The notes: generated by a model from the letters alone, not told the origin. Positions 9,649 to 21,664 are shown, counted from the first letter of the stretch. The stretch is DNA of 34,751 nucleotides from Omnitrophica bacterium GWA2_41_15 (GCA_919902045.1 CAKKSP010000046.1:1-34751); one strand, 5' to 3'. Program-made: numbers and translations.

Positions 9649-11301
9649 ATGAGATCAGACAATATTAAAAAAGGCTTAGAGCGAGTTCCGCATCGGGCGC
9701 TGTTACATGCCACAGGCCTTAGCAGAAAAGATTTGGAGCGCCCATTTATCGGGGTAGCCACTTCTTTTACCGATCTTATCCCGGGCCATATTGGAATGCG
9801 GGATTTAGAGCGCTTTATTGAGCGCGGTGTTTGTTACGGCGGAGGGGTTCCTTTCTTTTTTGGGGTTCCAGGAATTTGTGATGGGCTTGCTATGGGGCAT
9901 TTAGGGATGTGTTATCCGCTAGCTCTGCGTGAGATCATTGCCGATACTATTGAATCCGTTTGTAACGCTCATAGCCTTGATGGTATTGTTTGCCTGACTA
10001 ATTGCGATAAGATCACTCCCGGTATGCTTATGGGAGTGGCGCGTTTAAACATTCCTGCGATCATTGTTACTGCCGGGCCGATGTTATCCGGCCGTTTTAA
10101 TCAGAAAAAACTTGCCTTTGTGCATGATACGTTTGAGGCTTTGGCGCGTGCCAAAAAAGGAGAGATTTCAGAAAAAGAACTAACTTGTCTTGAAATGGAG
10201 GCATGTCCCGGCGCTGGTTCTTGCCAAGGATTATATACCGCAAATACAATGGCTTGCCTTACTGAAACAATGGGGATGTCTTTGCCGGGTTGTGGCACCG
10301 CTTTAGCGGTGTCTGCAAAGAAGCGTCGTATTGCCCAGGAAAGCGGTGAACGTATCCTAGAATTAGTGAAAAAAGATATAAAGCCACGCGATATTATCAC
10401 GAAAAAATCTTTAGAAAATGCGATTTTAGTCGATATGGCTTTAGGCGGCTCAAGTAATACTGTTTTACATCTTATGGCAATTGCGCATGAGGCAGGGATT
10501 AATCTTGATTTAAAAACTTTTGATATATTAAGCCGGAAGGTCTCGCATATTACTAATATAGAGCCGGCAGGCCCGCATTTTATGGAGGATGTTGAGTATG
10601 CAGGCGGGATTCCGGCAGTTTTGAAACGGCTTAAAAGCAAAATTAATGATACGCCTACTTTAAGCGGAAAAACTACTTATGAGATTGCAGATCAGGCGCA
10701 GATTTTTGATGAAGAGGTAATTCGTGATTTTAGCCGTGCCTATCATAAGGAAGGCGGGATTGCGGTTTTATACGGCAATCTTGCACCTAGCGGAGCAGTA
10801 GTTAAGCAAGCTGCGGTATCTCAAAAGATGATGAAATTTTCAGGCCGCGCGCGGGTGTTTAATCGCGAAGAAGAGGCGATGAAAGCGATTTTAGGCGGAA
10901 AGATTAAAAAAGGTGATGTTATAGTTATCCGTTATGAAGGCCCTGCCGGCGGGCCGGGGATGCGTGAGATGCTTGCGCCTACTTCGGCAATCGTAGGTAT
11001 GGGTTTAGCTGATGATGTGGCACTAATTACCGACGGACGTTTTTCCGGCGGTACAAAAGGCCCTTGTATAGGCCATGTTTCACCTGAGGCTTCAGCAAAA
11101 GGGCCGATTGCTGCGTTAAAAAACGGCGACATAATTGATATTGATATTACTAAAAGAAAATTAGAAGTTAAATTATCCGCGCAGGAGATTAAAACCAGGT
11201 TAAAAAATCTAAAGCCTATCCCGCCAAAAATCACTACCGGGTATTTGGCGCGTTATTCTAAATTAGTTAGTTCGGCGGACAAAGGAGCGATTTTAAAATG
11301 A
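9649..11301 (+). CDS. ilvD: Dihydroxy-acid dehydratase
   Basis: [29 protein letters not shown] and [21 protein letters not shown] motifs. Start corrected to ATG 9649; track ORF 9568 reads through the repeat. Confidence 0.96.
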   Translation: MRSDNIKKGLERVPHRALLHATGLSRKDLERPFIGVATSFTDLIPGHIGMRDLERFIERGVCYGGGVPFFFGVPGICDGLAMGHLGMCYPLALREIIADTIESVCNAHSLDGIVCLTNCDKITPGMLMGVARLNIPAIIVTAGPMLSGRFNQKKLAFVHDTFEALARAKKGEISEKELTCLEMEACPGAGSCQGLYTANTMACLTETMGMSLPGCGTALAVSAKKRRIAQESGERILELVKKDIKPRDIITKKSLENAILVDMALGGSSNTVLHLMAIAHEAGINLDLKTFDILSRKVSHITNIEPAGPHFMEDVEYAGGIPAVLKRLKSKINDTPTLSGKTTYEIADQAQIFDEEVIRDFSRAYHKEGGIAVLYGNLAPSGAVVKQAAVSQKMMKFSGRARVFNREEEAMKAILGGKIKKGDVIVIRYEGPAGGPGMREMLAPTSAIVGMGLADDVALITDGRFSGGTKGPCIGHVSPEASAKGPIAALKNGDIIDIDITKRKLEVKLSAQEIKTRLKNLKPIPPKITTGYLARYSKLVSSADKGAILK

Positions 11302-12962
11302 TTGGTGCGCAAATATTAATTGAATGTTTGAAACGTGAAGGGGTAGAGGTTATTTTTGGTTATCCCGGGGGGCAAGTTTTACCGATTTTTGACCGCCTTT
11401 ATGATGCTGAAGTAAAATTTATCCTTACTCGCCATGAACAGGCAGCAGCACATGCTGCAGATGGTTTTGCCCGCGCCACTGGCAAGGTCGGAGTTTGTCT
11501 TGCTACTTCAGGGCCTGGTGCGACAAATTTAACTACCGGTATTGCTAATGCCTATATGGATTCTATTCCGATGATTGCAATTACCGGACAAGTAAAGACC
11601 TTCTTAATTGGTAATGACGCGTTCCAGGAAGCAGATGTTACCGGGATTACGCGGCCGATTACAAAACATAATTATTTAGTCAAGGATGTTAAGGATCTGG
11701 CAAAAGTTGTTCGGGAAGCCTTTTATATTGCTACAAGCGGCCGTCCCGGCCCTGTGCTTATTGATATTCCTTCAGATGTTCAGCTTGCGGATACAGATTT
11801 TATCTGGCCTGAAACTGTGAATATCCGTAGTTATAATCCGACATCTTTTGGCCATCCTGGACAGATTAAAAAAGCAGCTAAGTTTATCGCTAGCGCGCGT
11901 AAACCTGTGATCTATGCCGGCGGAGGAGTGATTTCTTCTGATGCTAGTAGTGAGTTATTTGAATTAGCAGAGAAAATTCCGGCTCCGGTAACCTGGACAA
12001 TGATGGGAATCGGTTGTTTCCCCACAACACATAAATTATCCCTAGGAATGCTTGGTATGCACGGGACAGCTTACGCAAATCATGCGATTATGGAGTCAGA
12101 TTTGATCATTGCGGTGGGCGCGCGTTTTGATGATCGCGTAACGGGCCGCATTGATGCCTTTGCCCCTAATGCCAAGGTTATTCATATTGATATTGATCCG
12201 TCATCTATAAGTAAAAATGTGCGCGTGGATATTCCGATTGTCGGAGATGCCAAAAATATTCTTATCGAGCTTAATAGCCATATTAAAAAATCTTCTGATA
12301 CTACGGATTGGCTTAAGACTGTTACTGGTTTTAAGCGTAAACACCCTTTACGTTATAAGGAAGGCGATAAGATCAAGCCGCAACATGTTATTGAGCAGAT
12401 CTACGAAGCAACTAACGGGGAAGCGATTATTACTACTGAAGTAGGACAAAATCAGATGTGGGCATGTCAGTGGTTTAAATACTCTTCTCCGCGTACTTTT
12501 ATTTCTTCAGGCGGCTTGGGGACTATGGGTTTTGGTTTCCCGGCGGCAATGGGAGCAAAAGTGGGTTTTCCGGATAAGGTTGTTTTTGATATTGCAGGAG
12601 ATGGCTCTATACAGATGAACATACAAGAGTTGGCTACTTGCGTTAGCAATAAAATTAATGTGAAGGTTGCGATTTTAAATAACGGTTATTTAGGTATGGT
12701 GCGCCAGTGGCAGGAACTTTTCTATAAGAGGCGTTATTCCCAGGTAAATATAACAAGTCCGGATTTTGTTAAGCTTGCTGAAAGTTATGGCGCAGTGGGT
12801 ATTAAGATTACTAATCCAAAAGATGTAAGGCCAGCTATTGATAAAGCCCTGGCTATTGATAATACCGTGTTTTTAGATTTTCATATTGAACCGGAAGAAA
12901 ACGTTTATCCGATGGTTCCGGCAGGAGAGGCACTTAACCGGATGATTGAGGGGTTAGCATAA
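11298..12962 (+). CDS. ilvB: Acetolactate synthase large subunit
   Basis: [32 protein letters not shown] and [14 protein letters not shown]...[12 protein letters not shown] (ThDP motif). Confidence 0.97.
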   Translation: MIGAQILIECLKREGVEVIFGYPGGQVLPIFDRLYDAEVKFILTRHEQAAAHAADGFARATGKVGVCLATSGPGATNLTTGIANAYMDSIPMIAITGQVKTFLIGNDAFQEADVTGITRPITKHNYLVKDVKDLAKVVREAFYIATSGRPGPVLIDIPSDVQLADTDFIWPETVNIRSYNPTSFGHPGQIKKAAKFIASARKPVIYAGGGVISSDASSELFELAEKIPAPVTWTMMGIGCFPTTHKLSLGMLGMHGTAYANHAIMESDLIIAVGARFDDRVTGRIDAFAPNAKVIHIDIDPSSISKNVRVDIPIVGDAKNILIELNSHIKKSSDTTDWLKTVTGFKRKHPLRYKEGDKIKPQHVIEQIYEATNGEAIITTEVGQNQMWACQWFKYSSPRTFISSGGLGTMGFGFPAAMGAKVGFPDKVVFDIAGDGSIQMNIQELATCVSNKINVKVAILNNGYLGMVRQWQELFYKRRYSQVNITSPDFVKLAESYGAVGIKITNPKDVRPAIDKALAIDNTVFLDFHIEPEENVYPMVPAGEALNRMIEGLA

Positions 12963-13435
12963 TGAGACACACAATTTCAGTTTTAGTAGAAAACAAACCC
13001 GGTGTATTAGCAAGAGTAGCGGGGCTTTTTAGCGCGCGCGGTTATAATATCTCGTCTTTGGCAGTTTCAGAAACGCTTGATCCGACAGTTTCTTATATAA
13101 CGATGGTGATCGAGGCAAAAGATGAGAAGGTCTTAGAGCAGATCAAGAAACAGCTTAATAAACTGATTGATATTATTACAATCACGGATTTTACTAAGAA
13201 AGAACACGTAGATAGGGAGCTTATTTTAGTAAAGATTAATTACAGTTCTAAGAGTAAAGCCAAATTAGATTCGCTTTTAGATAAACAGGTAAGCAAAATC
13301 ATTTATTCTAAAGGTGATTCTGCGATTATTGAGGTAGTGGGAGAGCAGGAGCCGCTTAAGCAGCTTTTAGTAATACTTAATGAACAATTTGGGATAAAAG
13401 AGTTAGTGCGTAGTGGTAGAATCGCGATGGGGTGA
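12962..13435 (+). CDS. ilvN: Acetolactate synthase small subunit
   Basis: ACT domain HTISVLVENKPGVLARVAGLFSARGYNISSLAV; 1-nt overlap with ilvB. Confidence 0.96.
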   Translation: MRHTISVLVENKPGVLARVAGLFSARGYNISSLAVSETLDPTVSYITMVIEAKDEKVLEQIKKQLNKLIDIITITDFTKKEHVDRELILVKINYSSKSKAKLDSLLDKQVSKIIYSKGDSAIIEVVGEQEPLKQLLVILNEQFGIKELVRSGRIAMG

Positions 13436-13454
13436 TTAAATTAACTAATTGATT

Positions 13455-13499
13455 ACACCCGGCGCAATCTGATTGTGCGCCGGTGTTGTCTATCTGACA
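13455..13499 (+). promoter_or_regulatory. Two-hairpin RNA element, ilvC copy
   Basis: ACACC C GGCGCA-ATCTGATTG-TGCGCC GGTGT TGTC-TATCT-GACA; abuts SD AAGGAGG of ilvC. Confidence 0.8.
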
Positions 13500-13511
13500 A
13501 GGAGGACTAAA

Positions 13512-14504
13512 ATGCCTAAGATTTACTATGATAACGATGCAGATTTAAACTTGTTAAAAGGGAAAACTATTGCCATTATCGGCTACGGAATTCAGGGCCG
13601 CGGGCAATCTTTATGCCTGAGGGATTCCGGATGTAACGTAGTAGTTTCCGAAGTAGAAGGGACCCCAAATTACGAACAGGCTATTAAAGACGGGTTTAAA
13701 CCAATGAGCGCATCCGATGCTGCTAAGGCTGCAGATGTAATTCAGATTCTTACTCAGGATCATGTGCAGGCAAAAGTTTACAATGAGAGCATCAAGCCTA
13801 ACCTGCGTAAAGGTAAAGCTATATGTTTTTCTCACGGGTTTAATATCCGTTTTAAGCAGATCAAACCGGCAAAAAATATTGACGTTTTTATGGTAGCACC
13901 TAAAGGCCCGGGCGCTTTAGTGCGCAGGATGTATGAAGAAGGAAAGGGCGTACCTTGTTTGATTGCAGTATATCAGGATGCTACAGGTCAGGCCAAACAA
14001 CTCGGCCTTGCTTTTGCAAAAGGAATCGGCGGTACCCGCGCCGGAGTTATTGAGACGACTTTTGAGGAAGAAACAGAAACCGATCTTTTTGGCGAACAGG
14101 CAGTGCTTTGTGGTGGAGTCACCGAGCTTATTAAAGCAGGTTTTGATACTCTGATAGCTGCCGGATATCAGCCGGAGATCGCTTATTTTGAAGTTTTACA
14201 TGAGTTAAAACTTATTACAGATTTAGTGCAGGAAGTCGGCATCGGCGGAATGCGCCGTAAAGTTTCAAATACTGCCTGTTACGGTGATTTGACCCGCGGC
14301 CCGCGTATTATCACGGCGAAAACCCGTAAAGAAATGCAGAAGATATTAAAAGAGATCCGTAACGGAAAATTTGCCAAAGAGTGGATAAAGGAAAATGAGG
14401 TTGGTAGGCCTAATTTTGACCGTCTCTTAAAAGAAGGAGACGAACACGCGATTGAAAAAGTAGGAAAGCAATTAAGAGATATGATGCCGTGGATGAAAAA
14501 ATAA
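13512..14504 (+). CDS. ilvC: Ketol-acid reductoisomerase
   Basis: [21 protein letters not shown] and [27 protein letters not shown] motifs. Start corrected to ATG 13512. Confidence 0.97.
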   Translation: MPKIYYDNDADLNLLKGKTIAIIGYGIQGRGQSLCLRDSGCNVVVSEVEGTPNYEQAIKDGFKPMSASDAAKAADVIQILTQDHVQAKVYNESIKPNLRKGKAICFSHGFNIRFKQIKPAKNIDVFMVAPKGPGALVRRMYEEGKGVPCLIAVYQDATGQAKQLGLAFAKGIGGTRAGVIETTFEEETETDLFGEQAVLCGGVTELIKAGFDTLIAAGYQPEIAYFEVLHELKLITDLVQEVGIGGMRRKVSNTACYGDLTRGPRIITAKTRKEMQKILKEIRNGKFAKEWIKENEVGRPNFDRLLKEGDEHAIEKVGKQLRDMMPWMKK

Positions 14505-15994
14505 TTATTTTCGATACAACATTACGCGACGGAGAGCAGGCGCCGGGAGCTTCTTTAAACCAGAAAGAGAAGCTTGAGATCGCAGAGGCGCTTGAGAATC
14601 TGGGCGTAGATATAATTGAAGCAGGATTTCCTGTTTCCTCTGAAGGAGATTTTGAGTCAGTTAAGGCAGTAGCGAAAGCCGTTAAGAAGGCTACTATCTG
14701 CGGCTTGGCACGCGCCAAACATGAGGATATTGACGCAGTAAGCGAAGCGCTAAGTTTAGCCCGTCGGCCGCGCATCCATGTGTTTTTGGCGACCTCAAAA
14801 ATCCATATGCAATATAAATTAAAAAAAGCAGAGGATGAAATTTTACGCCTTGCAATCTGGGCAGTTAAATACGCGCGCAATAAATGTTCTGATATAGAGT
14901 TTTCTCCGGAAGATGCATCTAGAACCGAACAAGGATTTCTCTTTAAAGTCGTTGAAAAAGTAATTGAAGCAGGGGCAACTACGGTAAATATTCCCGATAC
15001 TGTCGGCTATGCCCAGCCTGAAGAATATGGGAATTTAATTGCTTCTATAAAGAATAATGTCCCGAATATAAATAAAGCAGTAATCTCTGTGCATTGTCAT
15101 AATGATTTGGGGTTAGGAGTGGCAAATTCTCTTAGTGCGATTAGAAATGGCGCCCGCCAGGTGGAATGTACGATAAACGGGATCGGTGAGCGTGCAGGGA
15201 ACGCTTCGCTTGAAGAAATTGTCATGTCTTTACGCACCCGGCATGATCTTTTTAAGGGCGTATCTACAAATATCAAAACCGAAAAGATTTATAAAACTTC
15301 TCGTCTAGTTAGTAAATTGACCGGATTTGTGGTAGCGCCCAATAAAGCGATTGTCGGAGGTAATGCTTTCCGGCATGAGTCAGGAATTCATCAGGATGGC
15401 GTGCTTAAAGAGCGTACAACTTATGAAATTATCCGTCCCCAAGACGTAGGATATTTTGAAAGTGGTATAGTACTTGGAAAACATTCCGGCCGCCATGCTT
15501 TTGGAGATCGCCTTAAATCTTTAGGTTTTCATCTGAACGTTCAGGAGCTTGATAAGGCGTTTGTACGCTTTAAGGAGCTTGCGGATAAGAAAAAACATAT
15601 CTTTGATGAAGATTTAATGTCTATAGTTGAAGAAGAGATCAAAGTTGTAAAGCCGATTTGGTTTTTAGATAGCTTTGAAGTTAATTCCGGAACAAAGATC
15701 GCGCCAAAGGCAAAAGTATTTTTAAAGAAAAAACAGAAATTATTTTCTGCTGAAGCTACAGGAGACGGCCCGGTAAATGCCTGCTATAAAGCCATAGATA
15801 AGATTACCGGTTCAAAGCCTGTACTTTTAGATTATCGCCTGGAAGCGGTTACATCCGGAGATGACGCATTAGGTGAAGTAAACCTTAAACTCCGCGTTAA
15901 GGGGAAAACTGCCTCTGGCCGCGGCTCAAGCACGGATATTGTGGAAGCTTCAGTGCGGGCTTACATAGCCGCAATAAATAAACTTCAGAATTAA
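14489..15994 (+). CDS. leuA: 2-isopropylmalate synthase
   Basis: [30 protein letters not shown] and [26 protein letters not shown] start, 16-nt overlap with ilvC. Confidence 0.96.
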   Translation: MDEKIIIFDTTLRDGEQAPGASLNQKEKLEIAEALENLGVDIIEAGFPVSSEGDFESVKAVAKAVKKATICGLARAKHEDIDAVSEALSLARRPRIHVFLATSKIHMQYKLKKAEDEILRLAIWAVKYARNKCSDIEFSPEDASRTEQGFLFKVVEKVIEAGATTVNIPDTVGYAQPEEYGNLIASIKNNVPNINKAVISVHCHNDLGLGVANSLSAIRNGARQVECTINGIGERAGNASLEEIVMSLRTRHDLFKGVSTNIKTEKIYKTSRLVSKLTGFVVAPNKAIVGGNAFRHESGIHQDGVLKERTTYEIIRPQDVGYFESGIVLGKHSGRHAFGDRLKSLGFHLNVQELDKAFVRFKELADKKKHIFDEDLMSIVEEEIKVVKPIWFLDSFEVNSGTKIAPKAKVFLKKKQKLFSAEATGDGPVNACYKAIDKITGSKPVLLDYRLEAVTSGDDALGEVNLKLRVKGKTASGRGSSTDIVEASVRAYIAAINKLQN

Positions 15995-16012
15995 CATCCT
16001 TCTATTAATCTT

Positions 16013-16948
16013 ATGCCCTCGTCGTTACTATTCGGGCTCATCGGGTATCCTGTAAAACATAGCTTTTCCGCTGCTATGCACACTGCGGCGTTTAAAAAGC
16101 TAAACATCAATGCCGAATATCGCCTTTTTGAGGTTCCGCCGAAAGATCTAGAAGGTTTCCTACTCGGAAAGATTAAAACCAATGATGTAAAAGGAAAAGA
16201 ATTTTTGTCTTCGGGTATTTCTTTTTTTAATATTACGATTCCCCATAAAATTAGAGCTAAAGAGATTCTGGAAAAAAATTTCCCGGTCCAAGAAACGCAG
16301 ATTACATTAAAAGATTTTTATTATGTTAAGCTTTCCGGAGCAATTAATACAATTAAAAAAACCTGCGGAGAAACCAAGTATTACAATACCGATGCCTGGG
16401 GTTTTTTGAAGTCATTAGAGGAGGATCTAAAATTTGATCCTAAGGGCAAAGAAATATTTGTTAATGGATGTGGTGGCGCAGGCCGGGCAGTTATTGCTGC
16501 CTTAAGCTGGAGTAATGTCGGAATAAAAAAAATCTACGTAAATGATATTAATGAGCAAGCGATTGATTCTGCAAAAAAACATTTTTCTCATTTACCGCAA
16601 TGGAGCGAGTTAAAAGATAGATTGCAGTTTATTTCTAAAGATAGAATCCAAGACTTTATTAATAAGGCTCAGTTGTTTGTAAATGCTTCTCCTATCGGCA
16701 TGAAAGAGGTAGATATCCCGGCAGTAAAGAAAGATTGGCTGCATAGAGATCTTTCTATATATGATGTTGTATATAATCGCGTTACTGAACTGGTCAAATT
16801 CGGCAAAGAATTAGGTATTCCCGCTACGGGAGGTTTAGGGATGCTCTTGTATCAGGGAGCTGCTGCGTTTGAGATTTGGACCGAGAAACCGGCTCCGATA
16901 GAGGAGATGCGTTATGCGCTTAAGGAGGAAATGAATAAATGTCATTAA
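16013..16948 (+). CDS. aroE: Shikimate dehydrogenase
   Basis: GLIGYPVKHSFSAAMHTAAF, FNITIPHK, GAINTI, GCGGAGRAV and NASPIGM motifs. Confidence 0.94.
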   Translation: MPSSLLFGLIGYPVKHSFSAAMHTAAFKKLNINAEYRLFEVPPKDLEGFLLGKIKTNDVKGKEFLSSGISFFNITIPHKIRAKEILEKNFPVQETQITLKDFYYVKLSGAINTIKKTCGETKYYNTDAWGFLKSLEEDLKFDPKGKEIFVNGCGGAGRAVIAALSWSNVGIKKIYVNDINEQAIDSAKKHFSHLPQWSELKDRLQFISKDRIQDFINKAQLFVNASPIGMKEVDIPAVKKDWLHRDLSIYDVVYNRVTELVKFGKELGIPATGGLGMLLYQGAAAFEIWTEKPAPIEEMRYALKEEMNKCH

Positions 16949-17754
16949 TAGCTAATATATTTGTTTTCTTTTTTGGTTCTATTGTCGGGAGTTTTCTTAA
17001 TGTTTGTATTTATCGCATACCGCGTAATGAATCAGTAGTCTGGCCGCGTTCGCATTGCCCGCTTTGCAATGCTAATATCAGAGGCTATGATAATATACCA
17101 TTTATTAGTTACCTGGTTTTACTTGGCCGTTGCCGCTCCTGTAAAAAACCTATCTCACCGCGTTATTTTACTATTGAGTTCTTGACCGCTTTATCAGCAT
17201 TGTGGTTGTATAGATCTTTTGGCCTAAGTTTTGATTTCTTTTTTTATTTTGTATTTTTAAGCGGATTGATTATCGCTACTTTTGTAGATATCAGCCACCG
17301 GATAATTCCCGATGAAGTTTCTATAGGCGGAATCGGAGTAGGTTTACTGCTTAGTTTAGCGCGTGGATTACATTTTCCCGGGCCTTCGTTTAATGCCCGG
17401 CCTTTTATTGATTCGTTTCTTGGCACGATAGTTGGCGGAGGGATAATTTATCTGACCGGATTTATTTTTGATATGGTTTATTTTAAGCTGCTAAAAAAAC
17501 CTCCTGTGCAAGGAGAGACTACTTCTATGGGGGGTGGAGACGTAAAACTTCTGGCTATGATCGGCGCATTCTTAGGCTGGAAAAAAGCCCTGGTTGTTTT
17601 TTTTATTTCGCCTTTTTTTGGGGTAGTAATCGGGTTAATAAATTTAATAGTAAAAAAGGATCATGTTATCCCTTATGGCCCGTTTCTTTCGCTTGCGGCA
17701 GTGCTTTCAATATTTTGGGCGGATAAAATTTTAGTTTTATTTTTTCTACGTTAA
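16939..17754 (+). CDS. Type IV prepilin peptidase / leader peptidase
   Basis: GSFLNVCIYRIPR, paired CxxC motifs (CPLCNANI, CRSCKKPI), ATFVDISHRIIPDEVS and MGGGDVKLLAMIGAFLGWK. Confidence 0.95.
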   Translation: MSLIANIFVFFFGSIVGSFLNVCIYRIPRNESVVWPRSHCPLCNANIRGYDNIPFISYLVLLGRCRSCKKPISPRYFTIEFLTALSALWLYRSFGLSFDFFFYFVFLSGLIIATFVDISHRIIPDEVSIGGIGVGLLLSLARGLHFPGPSFNARPFIDSFLGTIVGGGIIYLTGFIFDMVYFKLLKKPPVQGETTSMGGGDVKLLAMIGAFLGWKKALVVFFISPFFGVVIGLINLIVKKDHVIPYGPFLSLAAVLSIFWADKILVLFFLR

Positions 17755-17758
17755 TTTT

Positions 17759-19585
17759 ATGCTACCAGAAGAACTAGCTCAACAGCTCCTACATTCAAAA
17801 TCTGCTTCTGCCTGGAAAAAATTTAAGGTTAAGCGCAGGGCCGGGGTTTTAGTGCCGTTATTTTCAGTCCATTCCAAAAATAGTTGTGGTATCGGCGATT
17901 TTAAAGATTTACATCTGGTGATTGACTGGGCAAAAAAAACCGGGAACAGCATTGTTCAGCTTCTTCCGATGAATGAGATGGGAGGAGGAATTTGTCCCTA
18001 TGATTCTATTAGTTCTTTTGCGCTTGAGCCGGCCTATCTTTGCCTGTCTGATTTAATTAAAGAAGAAGGGAAAGAATTCCTTTCGGAAATAGAATCGCTT
18101 AAAGAAAAATTTGCCTTAAATAATAAAGTGCATGTTGATTACCGCATAAAACAGGAAAAACTCAGCCTTCTTAAAAAGATTTATTTAAGCCAGAATAAGA
18201 AAGCGCAGAAGAAGCTGGAAAGTTTCCTCTCCCAGCATGAATATTGGCTGCGTGATTTTGCGCTTTTTAAAGTGATAAAAAGGCATCAAGAGTTAAAACC
18301 ATGGTATGAATGGGAAGCGGATTTAGAGCATCGTAAGAAGCAACTGCTTGAAGAATTTGTTTTTGCCAATAACGAAGAGTTTTGGTTTGAAGTATGGCTG
18401 CAGATGCAGTTAAGCTTACAGTTTGGCGCAGCTAAAACTTATGCAGAAAAAAATAATATCCTGCTTAAAGGTGATCTTCCTATTCTGGTATCACGCGATA
18501 GCGCAGATGTCTGGGCTCATCCGGAATTTTTTAAACTTGATTTTGCATCGGGTGCCCCTCCTGATATGTACTGTGCTAAAGGGCAGCGTTGGGGAATGCC
18601 GCCATATCGATGGGATAATATTGCTTCAGGAGGATATCTTTACCTTAAAGAAAAACTTAAGTTTGCGCAGAATTTCTACGATATTTTACGTGTTGACCAT
18701 GTTGTAGGGTTATTTCGGATTTGGAGCATACCATTCCATGAGCCGACTGTTAATCAGGGCCTCAACGGTTTTTTTGATCCCAAAGAAGAATCGTTATGGA
18801 TGCAGGGGCGTGAAATAATTTCCACAATGCTTTCGGCCACGCATATGCTTTTGTGTGCTGAAGATCTTGGCGTAATTCCTCTGATATGCACTAACACTCT
18901 TAAGGAATTTGGGATTCCCGGTAATGATGTGCAGCGCTGGGTTAAAGATTGGAATAATCGGCATGATTTTCTTCTTCCTGAAGAGTACCGTAAGATCGCA
19001 GTAGCCATGCTTTCAACCCATGATACGACGAATTGGGCTGCCTGGTGGGAAGACGAAGCAGGAACTGTTGATGAGGGATTATTCTGGCGTAAATGCACAA
19101 GTAGAAATCTTGATTTTGCATTTTTAAGAGAAAAACTTTTTGATCCGGCGCGTTCGCTTTATGGCAGGCTGCGTTGGAGGGAAGAGATTGATTCAAGCTT
19201 TAAGTTTGTTGAGCTGCTTGGAAAACGTTGGGAAGAAGTAGGCGATTTTGTGGAGTTATATGAGAATAGTTTCCGTGAAAAAGAAAAACTTTGGGCGCAT
19301 TTTGGCTTAGCCTCGCCGATGCAAGAACAAGCAAGCGCGGAATTAGCCAAAAAAGCCCTTGCCTGGAACCTTAATTCTTCGGCGGTATTCTGTATTGAAA
19401 CTATTTTTGACTGGCTTTGTTCTTATGGGTTCATTAAAGGAGAATTTTACGCCTATCGGTTGAATAAACCGGGGACTGTCGGGGCGCAAAATTGGTCGTT
19501 ATTGGTTCCGCTTGCGCTTGAAGATTTGCTTACGCATGCAAGTTCTGCCAAGATCAAAAAAATGATCACAGCCAGCCAAAGGTAA
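17759..19585 (+). CDS. malQ: 4-alpha-glucanotransferase
   Basis: RRAGVLVPLFSVHSKNSCGIGDF, RVDHVVGLFRIW, CAEDLGVIP and MLSTHDTTNWAAWWEDE motifs. Confidence 0.93.
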   Translation: MLPEELAQQLLHSKSASAWKKFKVKRRAGVLVPLFSVHSKNSCGIGDFKDLHLVIDWAKKTGNSIVQLLPMNEMGGGICPYDSISSFALEPAYLCLSDLIKEEGKEFLSEIESLKEKFALNNKVHVDYRIKQEKLSLLKKIYLSQNKKAQKKLESFLSQHEYWLRDFALFKVIKRHQELKPWYEWEADLEHRKKQLLEEFVFANNEEFWFEVWLQMQLSLQFGAAKTYAEKNNILLKGDLPILVSRDSADVWAHPEFFKLDFASGAPPDMYCAKGQRWGMPPYRWDNIASGGYLYLKEKLKFAQNFYDILRVDHVVGLFRIWSIPFHEPTVNQGLNGFFDPKEESLWMQGREIISTMLSATHMLLCAEDLGVIPLICTNTLKEFGIPGNDVQRWVKDWNNRHDFLLPEEYRKIAVAMLSTHDTTNWAAWWEDEAGTVDEGLFWRKCTSRNLDFAFLREKLFDPARSLYGRLRWREEIDSSFKFVELLGKRWEEVGDFVELYENSFREKEKLWAHFGLASPMQEQASAELAKKALAWNLNSSAVFCIETIFDWLCSYGFIKGEFYAYRLNKPGTVGAQNWSLLVPLALEDLLTHASSAKIKKMITASQR

Positions 19586-19590
19586 TTGTA

Positions 19591-20259
19591 TTGAAGAAAA
19601 TTTCCAGAAATATAGAAGCGGTGATCTTTGATATGGATGGAGTGATAATTGATTCCATGCCGTATCATTTTCTTGCCTGGTATGAGGCGTTGAGGCCTTT
19701 TGGGATAAGGGTGAGTTGTTTTGATGTTTACGCAAAAGAAGGCGAACGTTGGGATAAAAGTTTAAAATTTTTTTTAGATGATGCGGGGATTAAGCCAACA
19801 AGAAAACTTTTGAAACAGATTTTTTCCCTGCGTCAAAAGATCTTTAAAAAATATTTTAAACGATTTATCTTTAAAGGAGCAGGGGAGTTTATAGTTTGCC
19901 TTAAAAATAGAGGATATAAACTGGCTTTAGTAAGCGGAACTCCTACGGAAGAGGTAAAAAAAATTCTGCCGCCTAAGCTTTGGCGGCTTTTTGATTGCAT
20001 AGTTGCAGGTGATAATGTGAAAAAAGGAAAACCTCACCCTGAACCGTATCTTCAAGCGGTTAAGAAGTTGGGTGTAAATAAATCTGCTTGCGTAGTTATA
20101 GAGAATGCTCCTTTTGGTATTGAGTCAGCAATTAAAGCCGGGCTATTTTGTTTTGCGGTCACTACAAGCTTGCCTAAAGAATATTTACGCGGGGCAGATG
20201 TTATCGTAGATTCACTTGATGAGATTACCGGAGTGATCAATAAAAAATGCGCTATCTGA
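19591..20259 (+). CDS. HAD-superfamily hydrolase (beta-phosphoglucomutase-like)
   Basis: AVIFDMDGVIIDSMPYHFLAW, ALVSGTP and KGKPHPEPYLQAVKKL...VIENAPFGIESAIKAG; TTG start. Confidence 0.88.
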   Translation: MKKISRNIEAVIFDMDGVIIDSMPYHFLAWYEALRPFGIRVSCFDVYAKEGERWDKSLKFFLDDAGIKPTRKLLKQIFSLRQKIFKKYFKRFIFKGAGEFIVCLKNRGYKLALVSGTPTEEVKKILPPKLWRLFDCIVAGDNVKKGKPHPEPYLQAVKKLGVNKSACVVIENAPFGIESAIKAGLFCFAVTTSLPKEYLRGADVIVDSLDEITGVINKKCAI

Positions 20260-20269
20260 TTTTAAGACA

Positions 20270-20989
20270 ATGGCATTCTTAGAAGGCCCGGGATTTTATC
20301 TTTCTAAGCGCGTTGGCCGCGCGATGACAGATTATAAGATGCTTGAAGACGGCGACAAGGTCGCTGTTGCGGTTTCCGGCGGAAAAGACAGCCTGGCCTT
20401 GCTTAAAATATTAAAAGAAAGGCAGAGTTTTGTCCCTATAAAATATTCTCTTATTGCCCTACATATTGATTTAGGCCATCCCCGGTCGTTGGCCGTTCCT
20501 TTGCGCAGGTATTTTGAAAAAGAAAAAATCCCTTTCCATATCGTTAAAGTTGATATTTTAAAAAAAACAAAGAAAAAGGATATTGATTGTTTTTGGTGCT
20601 CCTGGAACAGGCGAAAAAGTTTATTTGAAACCGCAATCCGCCTTGGTTGCCGTAAGGTTGCATTAGGCCACCATAAAGACGACATTATAGAAACTATGCT
20701 TTTAAATCTTTTTTTTCACGGTGAGATTTCCGCGATGTCTCCGAAGCAAGAGCTTTTTAAAGGAAAAATCCTGCTTATCAGGCCGCTTGCGCATGTTGAA
20801 GAAAGTTTGATCAAAAAATTTGCCAAAGAAAATAAGCTCCCTGTTCAGGATTGCAGGTGTCCGCAAAGCTTGATTTCAAGCCGCCAGAAGATGGCTCGGA
20901 TCATTAGTGGTTTAAAACGCAGTTGTCCCGACGTAAAAACAAATATTTTCCGTAGTATCCAACGGATTAAAACTGAATATTTACCGTAA
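20270..20989 (+). CDS. PP-loop ATPase, TtcA/TilS-like tRNA-modifying enzyme
   Basis: VAVSGGKDSLALLKIL (PP-loop), CFWCSWNRRK, LGHHKDDIIETMLLNLFFHGE. Confidence 0.83.
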   Translation: MAFLEGPGFYLSKRVGRAMTDYKMLEDGDKVAVAVSGGKDSLALLKILKERQSFVPIKYSLIALHIDLGHPRSLAVPLRRYFEKEKIPFHIVKVDILKKTKKKDIDCFWCSWNRRKSLFETAIRLGCRKVALGHHKDDIIETMLLNLFFHGEISAMSPKQELFKGKILLIRPLAHVEESLIKKFAKENKLPVQDCRCPQSLISSRQKMARIISGLKRSCPDVKTNIFRSIQRIKTEYLP

Positions 20990-21664
20990 ATGCTCAAAGA
21001 CGGCTATATCGTAGTAAATAAACCCAAAGCTGTGACATCGCATGATGTGGTAGATCTCATTCGACGTAAATTTAAATTAAAAAAGGTAGGGCATGCCGGC
21101 ACCCTTGATCCGATGGCTACAGGAGTACTAGTGATTCTTTTAGGGAATTGTACGAAACTATTTGATAAATTTTTAACTTTTGAAAAAGAATATTGCGCCT
21201 GCCTTCATTTGGGCTCAAGGACGTCAACCGGAGATATAGAAGGCGAGGTTCTTGAAACCAAAAGTTATGAATTTCTAACAGAAGAAGCAGTGCTTAAAGC
21301 GATGTCGGGTTTTGTTGGTGAGGTAATGCAAGTTCCGCCGATGGTTGCAGCGATAAAATATAAAGGCAAGCCTCTTTATGAGCTGGCGCGAAAAGGTATT
21401 GAAGTTCCGCGTAAAGCGCGTAAAATTATGATTAAGGAGCTAAAACTTTTGAGCTATTGCCTTCCTGACATTCGTTTTTATCTTAAATGCTCACGCGGTA
21501 CTTACGTGCGTCAGTTAGGAGACGATCTGGCGCAGAAACTTGAGACTTCAGGCTGTATCAGCGAAATTGAACGTGTGGGTGTGGGAAGATTTAAATTAGT
21601 TGACGCGCTGAAGCTTGAAGAGATAACAGAAAAATCTGTCAAGCCGTGGGTTGAGATTTGTTAA
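20990..21664 (+). CDS. truB: tRNA pseudouridine(55) synthase
   Basis: GYIVVNKPKAVTSHDVV, GHAGTLDPMATGVLVILLG and CSRGTYVRQLGDDL motifs. Confidence 0.95.
   Translation: MLKDGYIVVNKPKAVTSHDVVDLIRRKFKLKKVGHAGTLDPMATGVLVILLGNCTKLFDKFLTFEKEYCACLHLGSRTSTGDIEGEVLETKSYEFLTEEAVLKAMSGFVGEVMQVPPMVAAIKYKGKPLYELARKGIEVPRKARKIMIKELKLLSYCLPDIRFYLKCSRGTYVRQLGDDLAQKLETSGCISEIERVGVGRFKLVDALKLEEITEKSVKPWVEIC

Noticed and set aside
9561-9761. Minus-strand 66-aa ORF ending ...SLRFARND-like
   Set aside because: Artefact of the palindromic repeat and antisense to ilvD.
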